From Candidatus Ruminococcus intestinipullorum (lineage in GTDB: Bacteria; Bacillota; Clostridia; Lachnospirales; Lachnospiraceae), in the NCBI GenBank assembly GCA_018883985.1, contig JAHLFA010000113.1, positions 1-40,264 of the forward strand: DNA of 40,264 bases. The letters are read 5' to 3'. Below are positions 9,356-17,682 of the stretch, piece by piece. Position 1 is the stretch's first letter. Every line of letters begins with the position of its first letter. The notes under the pieces are model-generated. The model saw only the letters and a list, made by a program, of their open reading frames with translations. It had not been told where the DNA came from and made no database searches. A program made the position numbers and the translations under genes.

Positions 9356-10027
9356 TTATAATTGAATATGTTTAAATAAATCCCCTAAATTTGTCCCAAT
9401 TTCTTCACTTGGAGGAATTTCTACTGTTTCAACAGGTTCTTCTTCAGGTTCTTCTAATTCTTTGATACTAAGGCTAATCTTTCCATCCTTTGTTCCAATT
9501 ACCTTCACCTGTACTTCATCACCAACATGTAAAATGGCAGCAGGACTTTTGATTCGTTTCTGTGAGATTTGAGAAATATGTACAAGTCCAGATAGTCCAT
9601 TTTCTAAGTTGATAAATGCTCCATAATTTTGTAAGGAATCTACAGTACCTTTTAAGATACTACCAACAGGAATTTGAGCAATTTTCTCTTTTTTTGCTGC
9701 ATCTTCACGCTCTTTTAAAATTTCACGAGCAGAAAGAACAAGGCGATGATTTTCAGGTTCTACATCAATCACACGTACTTCGATATCCTTTAAAAGATAG
9801 GATTCGATATTTTCAACATAGGAAAGAGAAAGCCTAGATGCAGGGATAAATCCACGAATCCCTTCAACAATAGCAATTGCACCACCATTTACAATACCTT
9901 CAATTTTAACAGGAAGGATTGTTTTTTTCTCTAGATACTCTTGTACTCGATTCCAAGGATTGGCATCATCGAAGTGATCTTCATAATCTGCCATAGTTTC
10001 AACGTCTGTTTTTAAATATTCGTTCAT
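9356..10027 (-). CDS. S1 RNA-binding domain protein (two S1 domains)
   Basis: A 223-residue cytoplasmic protein with two S1 RNA-binding folds. The first spans about residues 36-102 (LPVKIEGIVNGGAIAIVEG...GFIPASRLS). The second spans about 119-188 (GSILKGTVDSLQNYGAFINLENGLSGLVHISQIS). An acidic tail follows, ending NLGDLFKHIQL. It resembles a cut-down ribosomal protein S1 as found in Clostridia, which lack the six-domain form. Likely roles are mRNA binding during translation or RNA stabilisation; none can be proven from sequence. A GAGGTA ribosome site precedes the ATG. It is a single gene, divergent from the pyrophosphatase. Confidence 0.85.
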   Translation of the reverse strand: MNEYLKTDVETMADYEDHFDDANPWNRVQEYLEKKTILPVKIEGIVNGGAIAIVEGIRGFIPASRLSLSYVENIESYLLKDIEVRVIDVEPENHRLVLSAREILKEREDAAKKEKIAQIPVGSILKGTVDSLQNYGAFINLENGLSGLVHISQISQKRIKSPAAILHVGDEVQVKVIGTKDGKISLSIKELEEPEEEPVETVEIPPSEEIGTNLGDLFKHIQL

Positions 10028-10139
10028 AGTTTTTACCTCGACTGATTTATAAATCTTTTGACAAAAGCCATGTCAATACGAGTAGTATAGCATATTGTAT
10101 GAAAATAAAAAATGCAATGTGAAAAATTATATTGACGAA

Positions 10140-10169
10140 TTGCAAAAAAAGTGGCAAGCTACATATATA
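10140..10169 (+). promoter_or_regulatory. Weak candidate promoter of the pyrophosphatase gene
   Basis: TTGCAA and TATATA are separated by 18 bases, with the ATG 27 bases downstream. An alternative TTGACG at 10132 has no -10 at a suitable distance. Confidence 0.35.
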
Positions 10170-10196
10170 TTTTAGTAAGAAAAGGAAGTTTTATAA

Positions 10197-11849
10197 ATGA
10201 GTCAAGGATTAAGAAATCAAAAAATATACGTAGTAGGTCATAAGAATCCAGATACGGATTCGATTTGCTCTGCTATTTCTTATGCACATTTAAAGTCTAA
10301 GGTGACGGGCGATGAGTATTGCCCAAGAAGAGCAGGACAATTGAATGAGGAAACACAGTATATTTTAGAAAGATTTGGAGTTGAGCCACCAAAGCTTTTA
10401 TCAGATTTGCGTGTCCAAGTGAAAGATGTAGAATTTTGTAATCTAGAAGGTATTTCAGAAAATATGTCTATTAAGGCTGCTTGGAAACAAATGAAAGAAT
10501 TGAAGATGAATACACTTCCAATTGTACGGAATAAAAAGTTAAAGGGTCTAATTACTGTCGGAGATATTGCCATGTCTTACATGGATGTTTATGACAGTGG
10601 GATTCTTTCAAAATCAAGAACACAATATAGAAATATTGCGTCAACAATTGATGGTGAGGTAATTGTTGGTAACGCACATAGCTATATCCTACAAGGAAAA
10701 GTTGGAGTTGTTGCCTCAAGTAGAACTTTAATGTCAGAATTTATTCAAGAAAATGACTTGGTAATTTTAGGTGATCGAAAAGAAGCACATCAGATGGCGG
10801 TTGATATTAATGTTTGCTGTATGGTTATTTGCAATGGTGCAAAGGTGAGCGAGGAGATTTTAAAGCAAGCAGAGGAAAAAGAGATTATAATTATTTCTTC
10901 TCCATATGATACATTTACAGTTTCTAGGCTGATTAATCAGAGTATTCCAGTCAAGCAATTTATGACAAAGGATGGAATTGTTTCATTTCAGGTGGAGGAT
11001 TTCGTAGACGATGTCAAAGAAGTTATGGCACGAAAGAGATTTCACGATTTTCCAGTTTTAGATGATTCGGGAGAATTTTTAGGATTTATTTCAAGAAGAA
11101 GATTATTAAATAGCCGTAGAAAACAGGTGATTTTAGTTGACCATAATGAAAAGAACCAGGCAGTAGACGGAATCGAAGAAGCTGAAGTTTTGGAAATTAT
11201 TGATCATCATCGCCTTAGAAGTATTGAAACTATGGGGCCAGTATATTTTAGAAATCAGCCTGTAGGATGTACTTGTACAATTGTGTATCAGATGTATCAA
11301 GAAGCAGGCGTAGAGATTGAGCCAGTCATTGCTTCTTTGTTATGTTCTGCAATTATTTCAGATACATTGATGTTCCGTTCTCCTACTTGTACGCCAGTAG
11401 ATGAGGCAGCGGCAAAGCATTTAGCTAAGATTGCCCAGATTGATATAGAAGAATTGGCATTGGCAATGTTCCGTGCAGGAAGCAATTTGAAAGGAAAAAC
11501 AGCAGAAGAGATTTGTTTCCTAGATTTCAAACAATTTACAGTTAATGATATTACATTTGGTGTTGGACAAATTAGTTCTATGAGTGAACAAGAATTAGAG
11601 GAAATTAAGAAAGAAGTGGAATCCTATATAGAAACTGCAAGAAAGCAGCAGGGATTGGATATGATTTTCTTTATGCTAACTAATATTATTACAGAATCGT
11701 CTGAGTTGCTATGTGCAGGTGCTGGAGCCAAGGAAAAGATTGCAGCGGCATTTGATATATCAGCAAAGACAGAGAGATTGGAACTAAAAGGTGTGGTTTC
11801 CAGAAAGAAACAACTTGTTCCAACATTGGTAGCATCATTACAGCAGTAA
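10197..11849 (+). CDS. Manganese-dependent inorganic pyrophosphatase with CBS and DRTGG regulatory domains
   Basis: A 550-residue family II (DHH-DHHA2) pyrophosphatase of the CBS-containing subtype. The catalytic DHH domain begins with VVGHKNPDTDS (H15, D19, D21) and is interrupted by a regulatory insert. The insert holds a CBS motif (about 72-130), a DRTGG domain (about 140-245) and a second CBS motif (about 250-305). The catalytic domain resumes with DHN (315-317) and DHH (336-338). The DHHA2 domain ends with SRKKQ, the phosphate-binding lysine/arginine motif. It hydrolyses pyrophosphate to two phosphates with Mn2+ or Co2+. In characterised relatives (Moorella, Clostridium perfringens, Desulfitobacterium) AMP/ADP inhibit and Ap4A activates through this insert. 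A flavin reductase-like gene follows after 13 bases. Confidence 0.95.
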   Translation: MSQGLRNQKIYVVGHKNPDTDSICSAISYAHLKSKVTGDEYCPRRAGQLNEETQYILERFGVEPPKLLSDLRVQVKDVEFCNLEGISENMSIKAAWKQMKELKMNTLPIVRNKKLKGLITVGDIAMSYMDVYDSGILSKSRTQYRNIASTIDGEVIVGNAHSYILQGKVGVVASSRTLMSEFIQENDLVILGDRKEAHQMAVDINVCCMVICNGAKVSEEILKQAEEKEIIIISSPYDTFTVSRLINQSIPVKQFMTKDGIVSFQVEDFVDDVKEVMARKRFHDFPVLDDSGEFLGFISRRRLLNSRRKQVILVDHNEKNQAVDGIEEAEVLEIIDHHRLRSIETMGPVYFRNQPVGCTCTIVYQMYQEAGVEIEPVIASLLCSAIISDTLMFRSPTCTPVDEAAAKHLAKIAQIDIEELALAMFRAGSNLKGKTAEEICFLDFKQFTVNDITFGVGQISSMSEQELEEIKKEVESYIETARKQQGLDMIFFMLTNIITESSELLCAGAGAKEKIAAAFDISAKTERLELKGVVSRKKQLVPTLVASLQQ

Positions 11850-11862
11850 GGAGAGCGATTTT

Positions 11863-12435
11863 ATGGGTAAACAAATTTGGAAAGCTGGGAATATGGTATA
11901 TCCACTACCAGCTGTTATGGTGAGTACAGGGGATAAGAAAGGGAATACAAATATTATCACGATTGCATGGACAGGCACTATTTGTACAAATCCAGCAATG
12001 GTATATATTTCTGTTCGTCCAGAAAGGCATTCTTATGAGATGCTAAAAGAATCAGGAGAGTTTGTGATTAATCTAACCACGGATAAACTACTAAGAGCTA
12101 CAGATTATTGTGGTGTACGCTCAGGTAGAGATGTGGATAAATGGAAAGAAACAGGTTTGACGCCACAGGCAGCATCTAAGCTTTCTTATGCTCCAATGAT
12201 TGCAGAAAGCCCAGTAAATATTGAATGTAAAGTAACGGAGATTAAAAAATTAGGCAGCCATGATATGTTCTTGGCAGAAGTTTTGGCAGTGCAGGTAGAT
12301 GAGAGTTATCTAAATGAGTCAAACAAATTTGAATTAAATAAAACAGGATTGATTGCATATTCCCATGGAGAGTATTTGTCTTTAGGGAAGCAATTAGGAA
12401 CGTTTGGTTATAGTGTAAAAAAGAAGAGAAAGTAG
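11863..12435 (+). CDS. Flavin reductase-like FMN-binding protein
   Basis: A 190-residue protein of the flavin reductase-like (FMN-binding split barrel) family. The start YPLPAVMVSTGDKKGNTNI, the conserved AWTGTICTNPAMVYISVRP and HSYEMLKESGEFVINL are the usual FMN-binding and core strands. Such proteins reduce or carry FMN, often serving an oxygenase or acting as a flavoredoxin in anaerobes. A TAAGGAG ribosome site overlaps the stop of the pyrophosphatase gene, so the two are probably cotranscribed. A strong hairpin follows. The electron donor and partner are unknown. Confidence 0.85.
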   Translation: MGKQIWKAGNMVYPLPAVMVSTGDKKGNTNIITIAWTGTICTNPAMVYISVRPERHSYEMLKESGEFVINLTTDKLLRATDYCGVRSGRDVDKWKETGLTPQAASKLSYAPMIAESPVNIECKVTEIKKLGSHDMFLAEVLAVQVDESYLNESNKFELNKTGLIAYSHGEYLSLGKQLGTFGYSVKKKRK

Positions 12436-12438
12436 AAG

Positions 12439-12475
12439 CAAGGGGCTGTCAGTTCGACAGCCCCTTGTAATTTGT
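12439..12475. terminator. Strong hairpin shared by flavin reductase and galT genes
   Basis: A perfect 12-bp GC-rich stem (CAAGGGGCTGTC with GACAGCCCCTTG) has a five-base loop and only a broken T tract. It lies between convergent stop codons 44 bases apart and likely terminates both transcripts. Confidence 0.75.
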
Positions 12476-12479
12476 TCAC

Positions 12480-13970
12480 TTATAAAGTTTCTATAAAACG
12501 TTGGAACGCAAGCATTCCCTCTTCGGTACATTTATAAACACCAGCATCTTCTAATACTTGGCAGAATACTTTTCCCACTTCTTGTTGTAAAATTGAATCA
12601 ATTGTATCTTCCTCAATAGAATCATAGGATGGAAGAAAAGAATCCACCCAGTCGGCATGTTTTGAAATGGATTCGTTATCTCGAATGTTTATTCCATTTA
12701 ATATACAATCTTTTAATAGTTCTAGTTCCTCTTTTAAGCGAGCAGGCAAAACAGCTAGCCCCATTACTTCAATCAAACCTATATTTTCTTTTTTGATATG
12801 GTGAAGGTTCTCATGTGGATGGTAAACCCCTAGGGGATGCTCAGGAGTTGTAATATTATTTCTAAGAGTTAAATCCAATTCATACTTTCCATCACGCATT
12901 CTAGCAATAGGTGTTATCGTATTATGTGGTTGACCATCTGTATATGCATAAATAAATGCATCTTCATCTGTATAGTTTCTCCAGCTTTGTAAAATGTAAT
13001 CTGCAAGTTCAATCAAACGTGATTCATCTGTATGACGAAGACGAATGACAGAAAGTGGCCATTTAACAATTCCAGCCTCCACATCTTCAAAGTTTTGGAT
13101 TGTAAATGGAAAAATGATAGGAGCTTTTTCCATTGCAAAGGTGTAGTTTCCACCTTGAAAATGGTCATGACTTAAAATAGAGCCACCAACGATTGGAAGG
13201 TCTGCGTTAGAGCCTAGGAAATAATGTGGAAATAATTTAATAAAATCAAATAGTTTTCGAAAGGTTTTGCGATTAATTTCCATTGGGGTATGCTCGCCAT
13301 TCAATACAATACAATGCTCATTATAGTAAACATAAGGAGAGTATTGTAATCCCCACATATGTCCATCGATTGTAATAGGAATGATTCGATGATTTTCACG
13401 GGCAGGGTGATCTATTCGTCCAGCATAGCCCTCATTTTCCATACAAAGCTGACATTTTGGATAAGTAGAATCGACCGCTTTGCGAGCAGCAGCAATGGCT
13501 CTTGGGTCTTTCTCTGGTTTTGAGAGATTGATTGTAATATCCAAAGTGCCATAGTCTGTATCTACTGTCCAATGCACATCCTTTTTAATTCGATAACGGC
13601 GTATATAATCACTGTCTTGACTGAATTGATAATAGAAATCAGTGGAAGCTTTGGGAGCTGTTTTATACAATTTCCAAAATTTTTCCTGTATTTGAGCAGG
13701 ACGAGGGAGCAAGCAATTCATAAGTTTTGTATCGAATAAATCCCGAAAAGCAGGACTATCTTCAATTATCCCTCTTTGGATTGCCTCTGCGAGTAAATCC
13801 GAAAGGATATCTTCTAACTCTAAAGAGGCAAGAGAGCATTCTACATCCTCATACTGTGTTTCTTGAAATAAATCAAGTAATAAATTTGTAGTATAGATTC
13901 GTTCACATTCTGGGGTAAGCCCTGCTTGGATTCCATATTCTACCAGTTTTTTAATGGATTCATATAGCAT
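12480..13970 (-). CDS. galT: UTP/UDP-glucose:hexose-1-phosphate uridylyltransferase, class II GalT
   Basis: A 496-residue protein of the class II GalT family found in Firmicutes, longer than and distinct from the ~350-residue class I enzyme. The catalytic histidines are in H384-P385-H386 (YHPHENLHHIK), the nucleotidyl-accepting motif of the family. SHDHFQGG and an upstream CxxC (CQLCMENEGY) are also seen. It transfers UMP between UDP-glucose and galactose-1-phosphate in the Leloir pathway. It starts 25 bases after galK with an AAAGGAG ribosome site and is its operon partner. UDP-galactose epimerase (galE) and mutarotase are not in the window. Confidence 0.95.
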   Translation of the reverse strand: MLYESIKKLVEYGIQAGLTPECERIYTTNLLLDLFQETQYEDVECSLASLELEDILSDLLAEAIQRGIIEDSPAFRDLFDTKLMNCLLPRPAQIQEKFWKLYKTAPKASTDFYYQFSQDSDYIRRYRIKKDVHWTVDTDYGTLDITINLSKPEKDPRAIAAARKAVDSTYPKCQLCMENEGYAGRIDHPARENHRIIPITIDGHMWGLQYSPYVYYNEHCIVLNGEHTPMEINRKTFRKLFDFIKLFPHYFLGSNADLPIVGGSILSHDHFQGGNYTFAMEKAPIIFPFTIQNFEDVEAGIVKWPLSVIRLRHTDESRLIELADYILQSWRNYTDEDAFIYAYTDGQPHNTITPIARMRDGKYELDLTLRNNITTPEHPLGVYHPHENLHHIKKENIGLIEVMGLAVLPARLKEELELLKDCILNGINIRDNESISKHADWVDSFLPSYDSIEEDTIDSILQQEVGKVFCQVLEDAGVYKCTEEGMLAFQRFIETL

Positions 13971-13995
13971 GATATCGCTCCTTTCCGTTTTCTAA

Positions 13996-15171
13996 TTAGA
14001 GTGTTTCTAATTTGTGTGCACCAGCTCCAATTTCTACAATATAAAATTCTGCATCTAGTCCAGTTTTTTCTTTATAAACTGGGGCAATGGTATTTACAAA
14101 ATGATCAAGAGCAGCTTCTTTTACAATGCTAACTGTGCATCCACCAAATCCACCACCAGTAATTCGAGAGCCAATTACATCAGGAATAGAACGTGCAAGG
14201 TCTACTAATAGATCGATTTCTTCGCAGGAGACTTCATAATCATCACGAAGGGAATCATGAGATTGATTCATAAGCTCACCAAAGCGAGAAATATTTCCTT
14301 GTTTTAATGCAGACACTGCTTCAATTGTACGTTGATTTTCATATACAGCATGTTTTGCACGTTTTGCTACAATTGGATCTGTAATTACCTCTTTAAATTT
14401 TTCAAAGGTATCAATTTCTAAATCACCTAGAGAAGTGATATCTAAATCTTTTTGTAATTGTCGTAATGCCGTTGTACATTCTTCACGGCGTTTATTATAC
14501 TGGGAGTCAACTAGGCTATGTTTGACCTTACTGTTTGTGATTATGATTTTTGCATCATGAAGTTCTACAGGAGCATATTCGTAAGATAGTGTATTGGTAT
14601 CTAAAAATATGGCATGATCCTTTTTTCCCATAGCAACGGCAAACTGATCCATAATTCCACAGTTACATCCATTAAAATGATTTTCTGAATATTGACCAAT
14701 CAAAGCTAGGTCTGTCATAGTTAGTTTTTGGAAGTTGTAAAGATCCTTTAAAATCAAGCCTGTTAAAACTTCCAAAGATGCAGAAGAGGAAAGCCCAGAA
14801 CCATTGGGAATGTTTCCGTATACAACAAGGTCTAGTCCAAAAGGCAGTTCAAATCCACGTTCTTTCATGGCCCAAATTACTCCAAGAGGATAGTTTGCCC
14901 AATCATATTCAGCATGGAAACTTAAATCATCCAAAGAAGCAGTAATAACACCAAGATGCTCCAAATTAAGGGAGAAGAAGCGAAGTGTTCTATCAGCACG
15001 TTTTTTCGCAATTCCATAAGTACCAAGTGTCAATGCACAAGGGAATACATGCCCTCCATTGTAGTCTGTATGTTCTCCAATTAGGTTTACACGTCCAGGA
15101 GCAAAGTAATATCCAGCATCTTCTATACTGCCAAAGAGTTCTGTAAATTTTGCAGATAATATTTCCTTCAT
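13996..15171 (-). CDS. galK: Galactokinase
   Basis: A 391-residue GHMP-family galactokinase. The ATG at 15171 is preferred over one ten codons upstream because a GAGAGG site lies about nine bases before it and the protein then begins like family members. Signatures are the galactokinase motif GRVNLIGEHTDYNGG, the ATP-binding loop GSGLSSSASLEVLTG and the C-terminal GGGFGGCTVSIV. It phosphorylates alpha-D-galactose at O1 using ATP. It is the first gene of the galK-galT operon, read from a promoter that faces an AraC-type regulator gene. Confidence 0.97.
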   Translation of the reverse strand: MKEILSAKFTELFGSIEDAGYYFAPGRVNLIGEHTDYNGGHVFPCALTLGTYGIAKKRADRTLRFFSLNLEHLGVITASLDDLSFHAEYDWANYPLGVIWAMKERGFELPFGLDLVVYGNIPNGSGLSSSASLEVLTGLILKDLYNFQKLTMTDLALIGQYSENHFNGCNCGIMDQFAVAMGKKDHAIFLDTNTLSYEYAPVELHDAKIIITNSKVKHSLVDSQYNKRREECTTALRQLQKDLDITSLGDLEIDTFEKFKEVITDPIVAKRAKHAVYENQRTIEAVSALKQGNISRFGELMNQSHDSLRDDYEVSCEEIDLLVDLARSIPDVIGSRITGGGFGGCTVSIVKEAALDHFVNTIAPVYKEKTGLDAEFYIVEIGAGAHKLETL

Positions 15172-15218
15172 AATATAGCCTCTCTTTCTTTTCAGTCGCA
15201 TTTTCTATTCATAGGTTC

Positions 15219-15247
15219 ATTATAGGCAAAGGGAGAGAGAATGTACA
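15219..15247 (-). promoter_or_regulatory. Promoter of the galK-galT operon
   Basis: On the minus strand TGTACA and a perfect TATAAT are separated by 17 bases. The -10 lies 48 bases before the galK ATG. The -35 box is only 11 bases from the -35 of the divergent regulator promoter. Confidence 0.65.
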
Positions 15248-15258
15248 TAAAAAATCCG

Positions 15259-15287
15259 TGCATAGATATAGAAAAATGTTGTATAAT
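15259..15287 (+). promoter_or_regulatory. Promoter of the AraC-type regulator next to galKT
   Basis: TGCATA and a perfect TATAAT are separated by 17 bases, with the ATG 31 bases after the -10 box. The -35 is weak, which would suit autoregulation. Confidence 0.55.
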
Positions 15288-15318
15288 AGTGAAACAATAA
15301 GAGCAGAGGAGAGAGAAG

Positions 15319-16146
15319 ATGTCACAAACATACAAATATTCTTATAAAATAGGAGAGAGCTTACTTCGTTCGCTGTCTGTTTATAATGTAGGGTATCAAA
15401 AGTGTGAGCCAGGATACCAGTGGGGACCGGGAATTCGAGATCATTACTGTATTCATCATATACGTTCAGGCAAAGGTACTTATGTTGTAGAGGGGAAAGT
15501 TTATCAGTTAGGAAAAGGGGATACCTTTATTTTATATCCAGGAAGTGAAGTTCGCTATTTTGCTGATGAAAGTGATCCTTGGGAGTATGCCTGGGTAGGG
15601 TTTATGGGGGCTGAGGCAGATGCAATGGTTGGAGCAACTGTATTTCAAAGAGAGCAGCCAGTTGTAGAATGCAATAAAATTGCAACAGAAGGAATTGTTA
15701 CGTATTTAGAAGAGATATATCAGGTTCGAGGAACCAATTATAAAGCAGAAACAGCAATGACAGGCAGGCTGTACCTTCTTCTTTCCATTTTTATTGAAAA
15801 TAAGGGGCAAGTGGAACAAAAGCAAGGATTACAGCAAATGTATGTAAGAAGAGCCAAAGATTATATTGCATCAAGTTATTCCTATCCGATTACCATTGAG
15901 GACGTGGCAGCCTATGCTGGAATTAGTAGAAGTTATCTATTTCGTGCTTTCCAAACGTATCAAAAACAGTCACCCAAGGAATATTTAACGGCATATCGAA
16001 TTCGACAGGCATGTAGACTTCTAAAGGAAACACAGCTTTCTATTGCAGCAGTGGCATATTCCGTAGGATTTGAGGATAACTTATATTTTTCAAAAGCATT
16101 CAAAAAACAGATGAAGGTAAGTCCCTCCCAGTATCGAAAAGAATAA
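15319..16146 (+). CDS. AraC family transcriptional regulator, probable galKT control
   Basis: A 275-residue AraC-type regulator. The N-terminal AraC ligand-binding cupin shows HYCIHHIRSGKGTYVVEGK and FILYPGSEVRYFADE. The C-terminal domain (about 170-275) has two helix-turn-helix units (VAAYAGISRSYLFRAFQ and VAYSVGFEDNLYFSKAFKK) and the closing SPSQYRKE. It is divergent from galK, with a 147-base shared region holding two back-to-back promoters, so it probably senses galactose or a galactoside and controls galKT. That function is inferred from position. Similar regulators also control alpha-galactoside uptake loci. Confidence 0.9.
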   Translation: MSQTYKYSYKIGESLLRSLSVYNVGYQKCEPGYQWGPGIRDHYCIHHIRSGKGTYVVEGKVYQLGKGDTFILYPGSEVRYFADESDPWEYAWVGFMGAEADAMVGATVFQREQPVVECNKIATEGIVTYLEEIYQVRGTNYKAETAMTGRLYLLLSIFIENKGQVEQKQGLQQMYVRRAKDYIASSYSYPITIEDVAAYAGISRSYLFRAFQTYQKQSPKEYLTAYRIRQACRLLKETQLSIAAVAYSVGFEDNLYFSKAFKKQMKVSPSQYRKE

Positions 16147-16204
16147 GAGAAAGAAACAGCAATGATTTGCATATATTGAAGAAAAAAGCAGAAGGAAAGA
16201 ATCG

Positions 16205-16897
16205 ATGTGGCACTTAAAAAAGAAGACACAGATTTTAGGTCTTTTGTATGGTTTTTTGTTGTTTCAAATACTAGGGGGTGCCTATACAACAGTATGGGAA
16301 CAAGCAGTGCAAGTGGATGCAGTATCAGACAATGTGCCGCCAAAGATAGCACTTACATTTGATGATGGCCCAAATGCACTTTATACGCCAGAGCTTTTGG
16401 ATGGATTAAAGGAGAGAGGGGTAAAAGCTACATTTTTTTTGGTAGGAGTGAATATTGAAAAGGATGACAATGCATTAATTGTAAAACGTATGGCCCAAGA
16501 AGGACATTTGATAGGAAATCACACATTTCATCATGTAGAATTGACAAAGTTAGATACAATAGATGCTTTGGAAGAGCTGGAGGAAACCAATCTTTTGATA
16601 GAAAGAATTACAGGGGATAGTGTGCAATTTGTTCGACCACCTTTTGGGGAGTGGTCAAAAACGTTAGGGGAAGATGTTACGATGTTTCCTGTAATGTGGT
16701 CGATTGATCCACTAGATTGGTCTGTGAAGAATACAGAAGAAATTGTAAGGAAAGTAGTGACTCAGGCAAAGGAAAATGATATGATTTTGCTGCATGACTG
16801 TTATCAGACTTCTGTGGAAGCAGCACTTCAGATTGTAGATATTTTACAGCAACAGGGCTTTGAATTTGTAACGGTAGATGAGTTATTATTACCATAG
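16205..16897 (+). CDS. Polysaccharide deacetylase (CE4/NodB domain), membrane-anchored
   Basis: A 230-residue protein with a short basic N-terminus and one hydrophobic segment (about 9-28), a signal peptide or anchor, so the enzyme works outside the membrane. The CE4 domain motifs are TFDDGP (51-56, catalytic base and metal Asp), H106 and H110 in NHTFHH (metal histidines), RPPFGEW (144-150), D168/D171-W, and LLHD (195-198). Members deacetylate N-acetylglucosamine or N-acetylmuramic acid residues of peptidoglycan or polysaccharide. The NodB fold is intact and short, like the sporulation-associated PdaA/PdaB and YlxY group, but the substrate is uncertain. It follows the AraC gene by 58 bases and precedes tcdA by 42. 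Confidence 0.9.
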   Translation: MWHLKKKTQILGLLYGFLLFQILGGAYTTVWEQAVQVDAVSDNVPPKIALTFDDGPNALYTPELLDGLKERGVKATFFLVGVNIEKDDNALIVKRMAQEGHLIGNHTFHHVELTKLDTIDALEELEETNLLIERITGDSVQFVRPPFGEWSKTLGEDVTMFPVMWSIDPLDWSVKNTEEIVRKVVTQAKENDMILLHDCYQTSVEAALQIVDILQQQGFEFVTVDELLLP

Positions 16898-16939
16898 AAA
16901 GATTTTTATAAAATTACGAAGAAAAGAGGAGAAAAATTT

Positions 16940-17662
16940 ATGATACATGAATATTCCAGAACAGAGCTTTTACTGGGAGAAGAGGGAATAGAACGGCTAA
17001 AAAAATCCACGGTGATGGTATTTGGGGTAGGAGGGGTAGGCTCACACTGTATTGAAGCATTAGCTAGAAGTGGTGTTGGAAAGTTAATTTTAATAGATAA
17101 CGATACGGTTTCCCTTACAAATATTAATCGGCAGTCGATTGCGTATCATAGCACAATAGGGCAACAGAAAACGAAGGTAATGAAAGAGAGAATTCGAGAT
17201 ATAAATCCGAATATTGAAGTCATTACACATGAGATGTTTGTACTTCCTGAAAATATAGAAACACTCTTTTTAGAGGAACCAGATTATATTATTGATGCCA
17301 TTGATACGGTAACGGCTAAGCTTGCATTAGTTGAATTGGCAAATAAAAGAAAGATTCCTATCATTTGCAGTATGGGGACAGGGAATAAGCTGCATCCTGA
17401 ATTATTTGAAATTACAGATATTGCAAAAACACGAGTATGCCCATTAAGTAAAGTGATGCGAAAGGAATTAAGAGCAAGAGGAATTTATCATTTGCTAGTT
17501 TTGTATTCTCCAGAAAAACCAAGAGATATTTCTGGAAAAGAAACAGGAGAGGATAAAGGGCAAAGACGTTCTTTACCAGGCAGTATTGCTTTCGTTCCTC
17601 CAGTGGCAGGTCTTTTGATTGCAGGAGAAGTGATTCGTACGTTAAGTAAAGTGGAAGAATAA
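16940..17662 (+). CDS. tcdA: tRNA threonylcarbamoyladenosine dehydratase
   Basis: A 240-residue ThiF/MoeB/E1-like protein. The adenylation nucleotide loop is VFGVGGVGSH (about 27-36), followed by LIDNDTVSLTNINRQ with the arginine that positions ATP. The length and the lack of a rhodanese domain or CxxC zinc pairs fit TcdA (CsdL, YgdL). TcdA cyclises t6A37 in ANN-decoding tRNAs to ct6A using ATP. The gene lies 20 bases before rarA, a common pairing in Firmicutes. A GAGGAG ribosome site precedes the ATG. Other ThiF-like functions are possible but less likely. Confidence 0.85.
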   Translation: MIHEYSRTELLLGEEGIERLKKSTVMVFGVGGVGSHCIEALARSGVGKLILIDNDTVSLTNINRQSIAYHSTIGQQKTKVMKERIRDINPNIEVITHEMFVLPENIETLFLEEPDYIIDAIDTVTAKLALVELANKRKIPIICSMGTGNKLHPELFEITDIAKTRVCPLSKVMRKELRARGIYHLLVLYSPEKPRDISGKETGEDKGQRRSLPGSIAFVPPVAGLLIAGEVIRTLSKVEE

Positions 17663-17682
17663 CAAAAGAAAGGGGAAAGAGT

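Noticed and set aside
10046-10076. Minus-strand TTGACA with TATAAA (19-base spacer) before the S1-domain gene
   Set aside because: Transcription would begin about 10 bases before the ATG, inside or after the ribosome site, so it is unlikely to be the real promoter.
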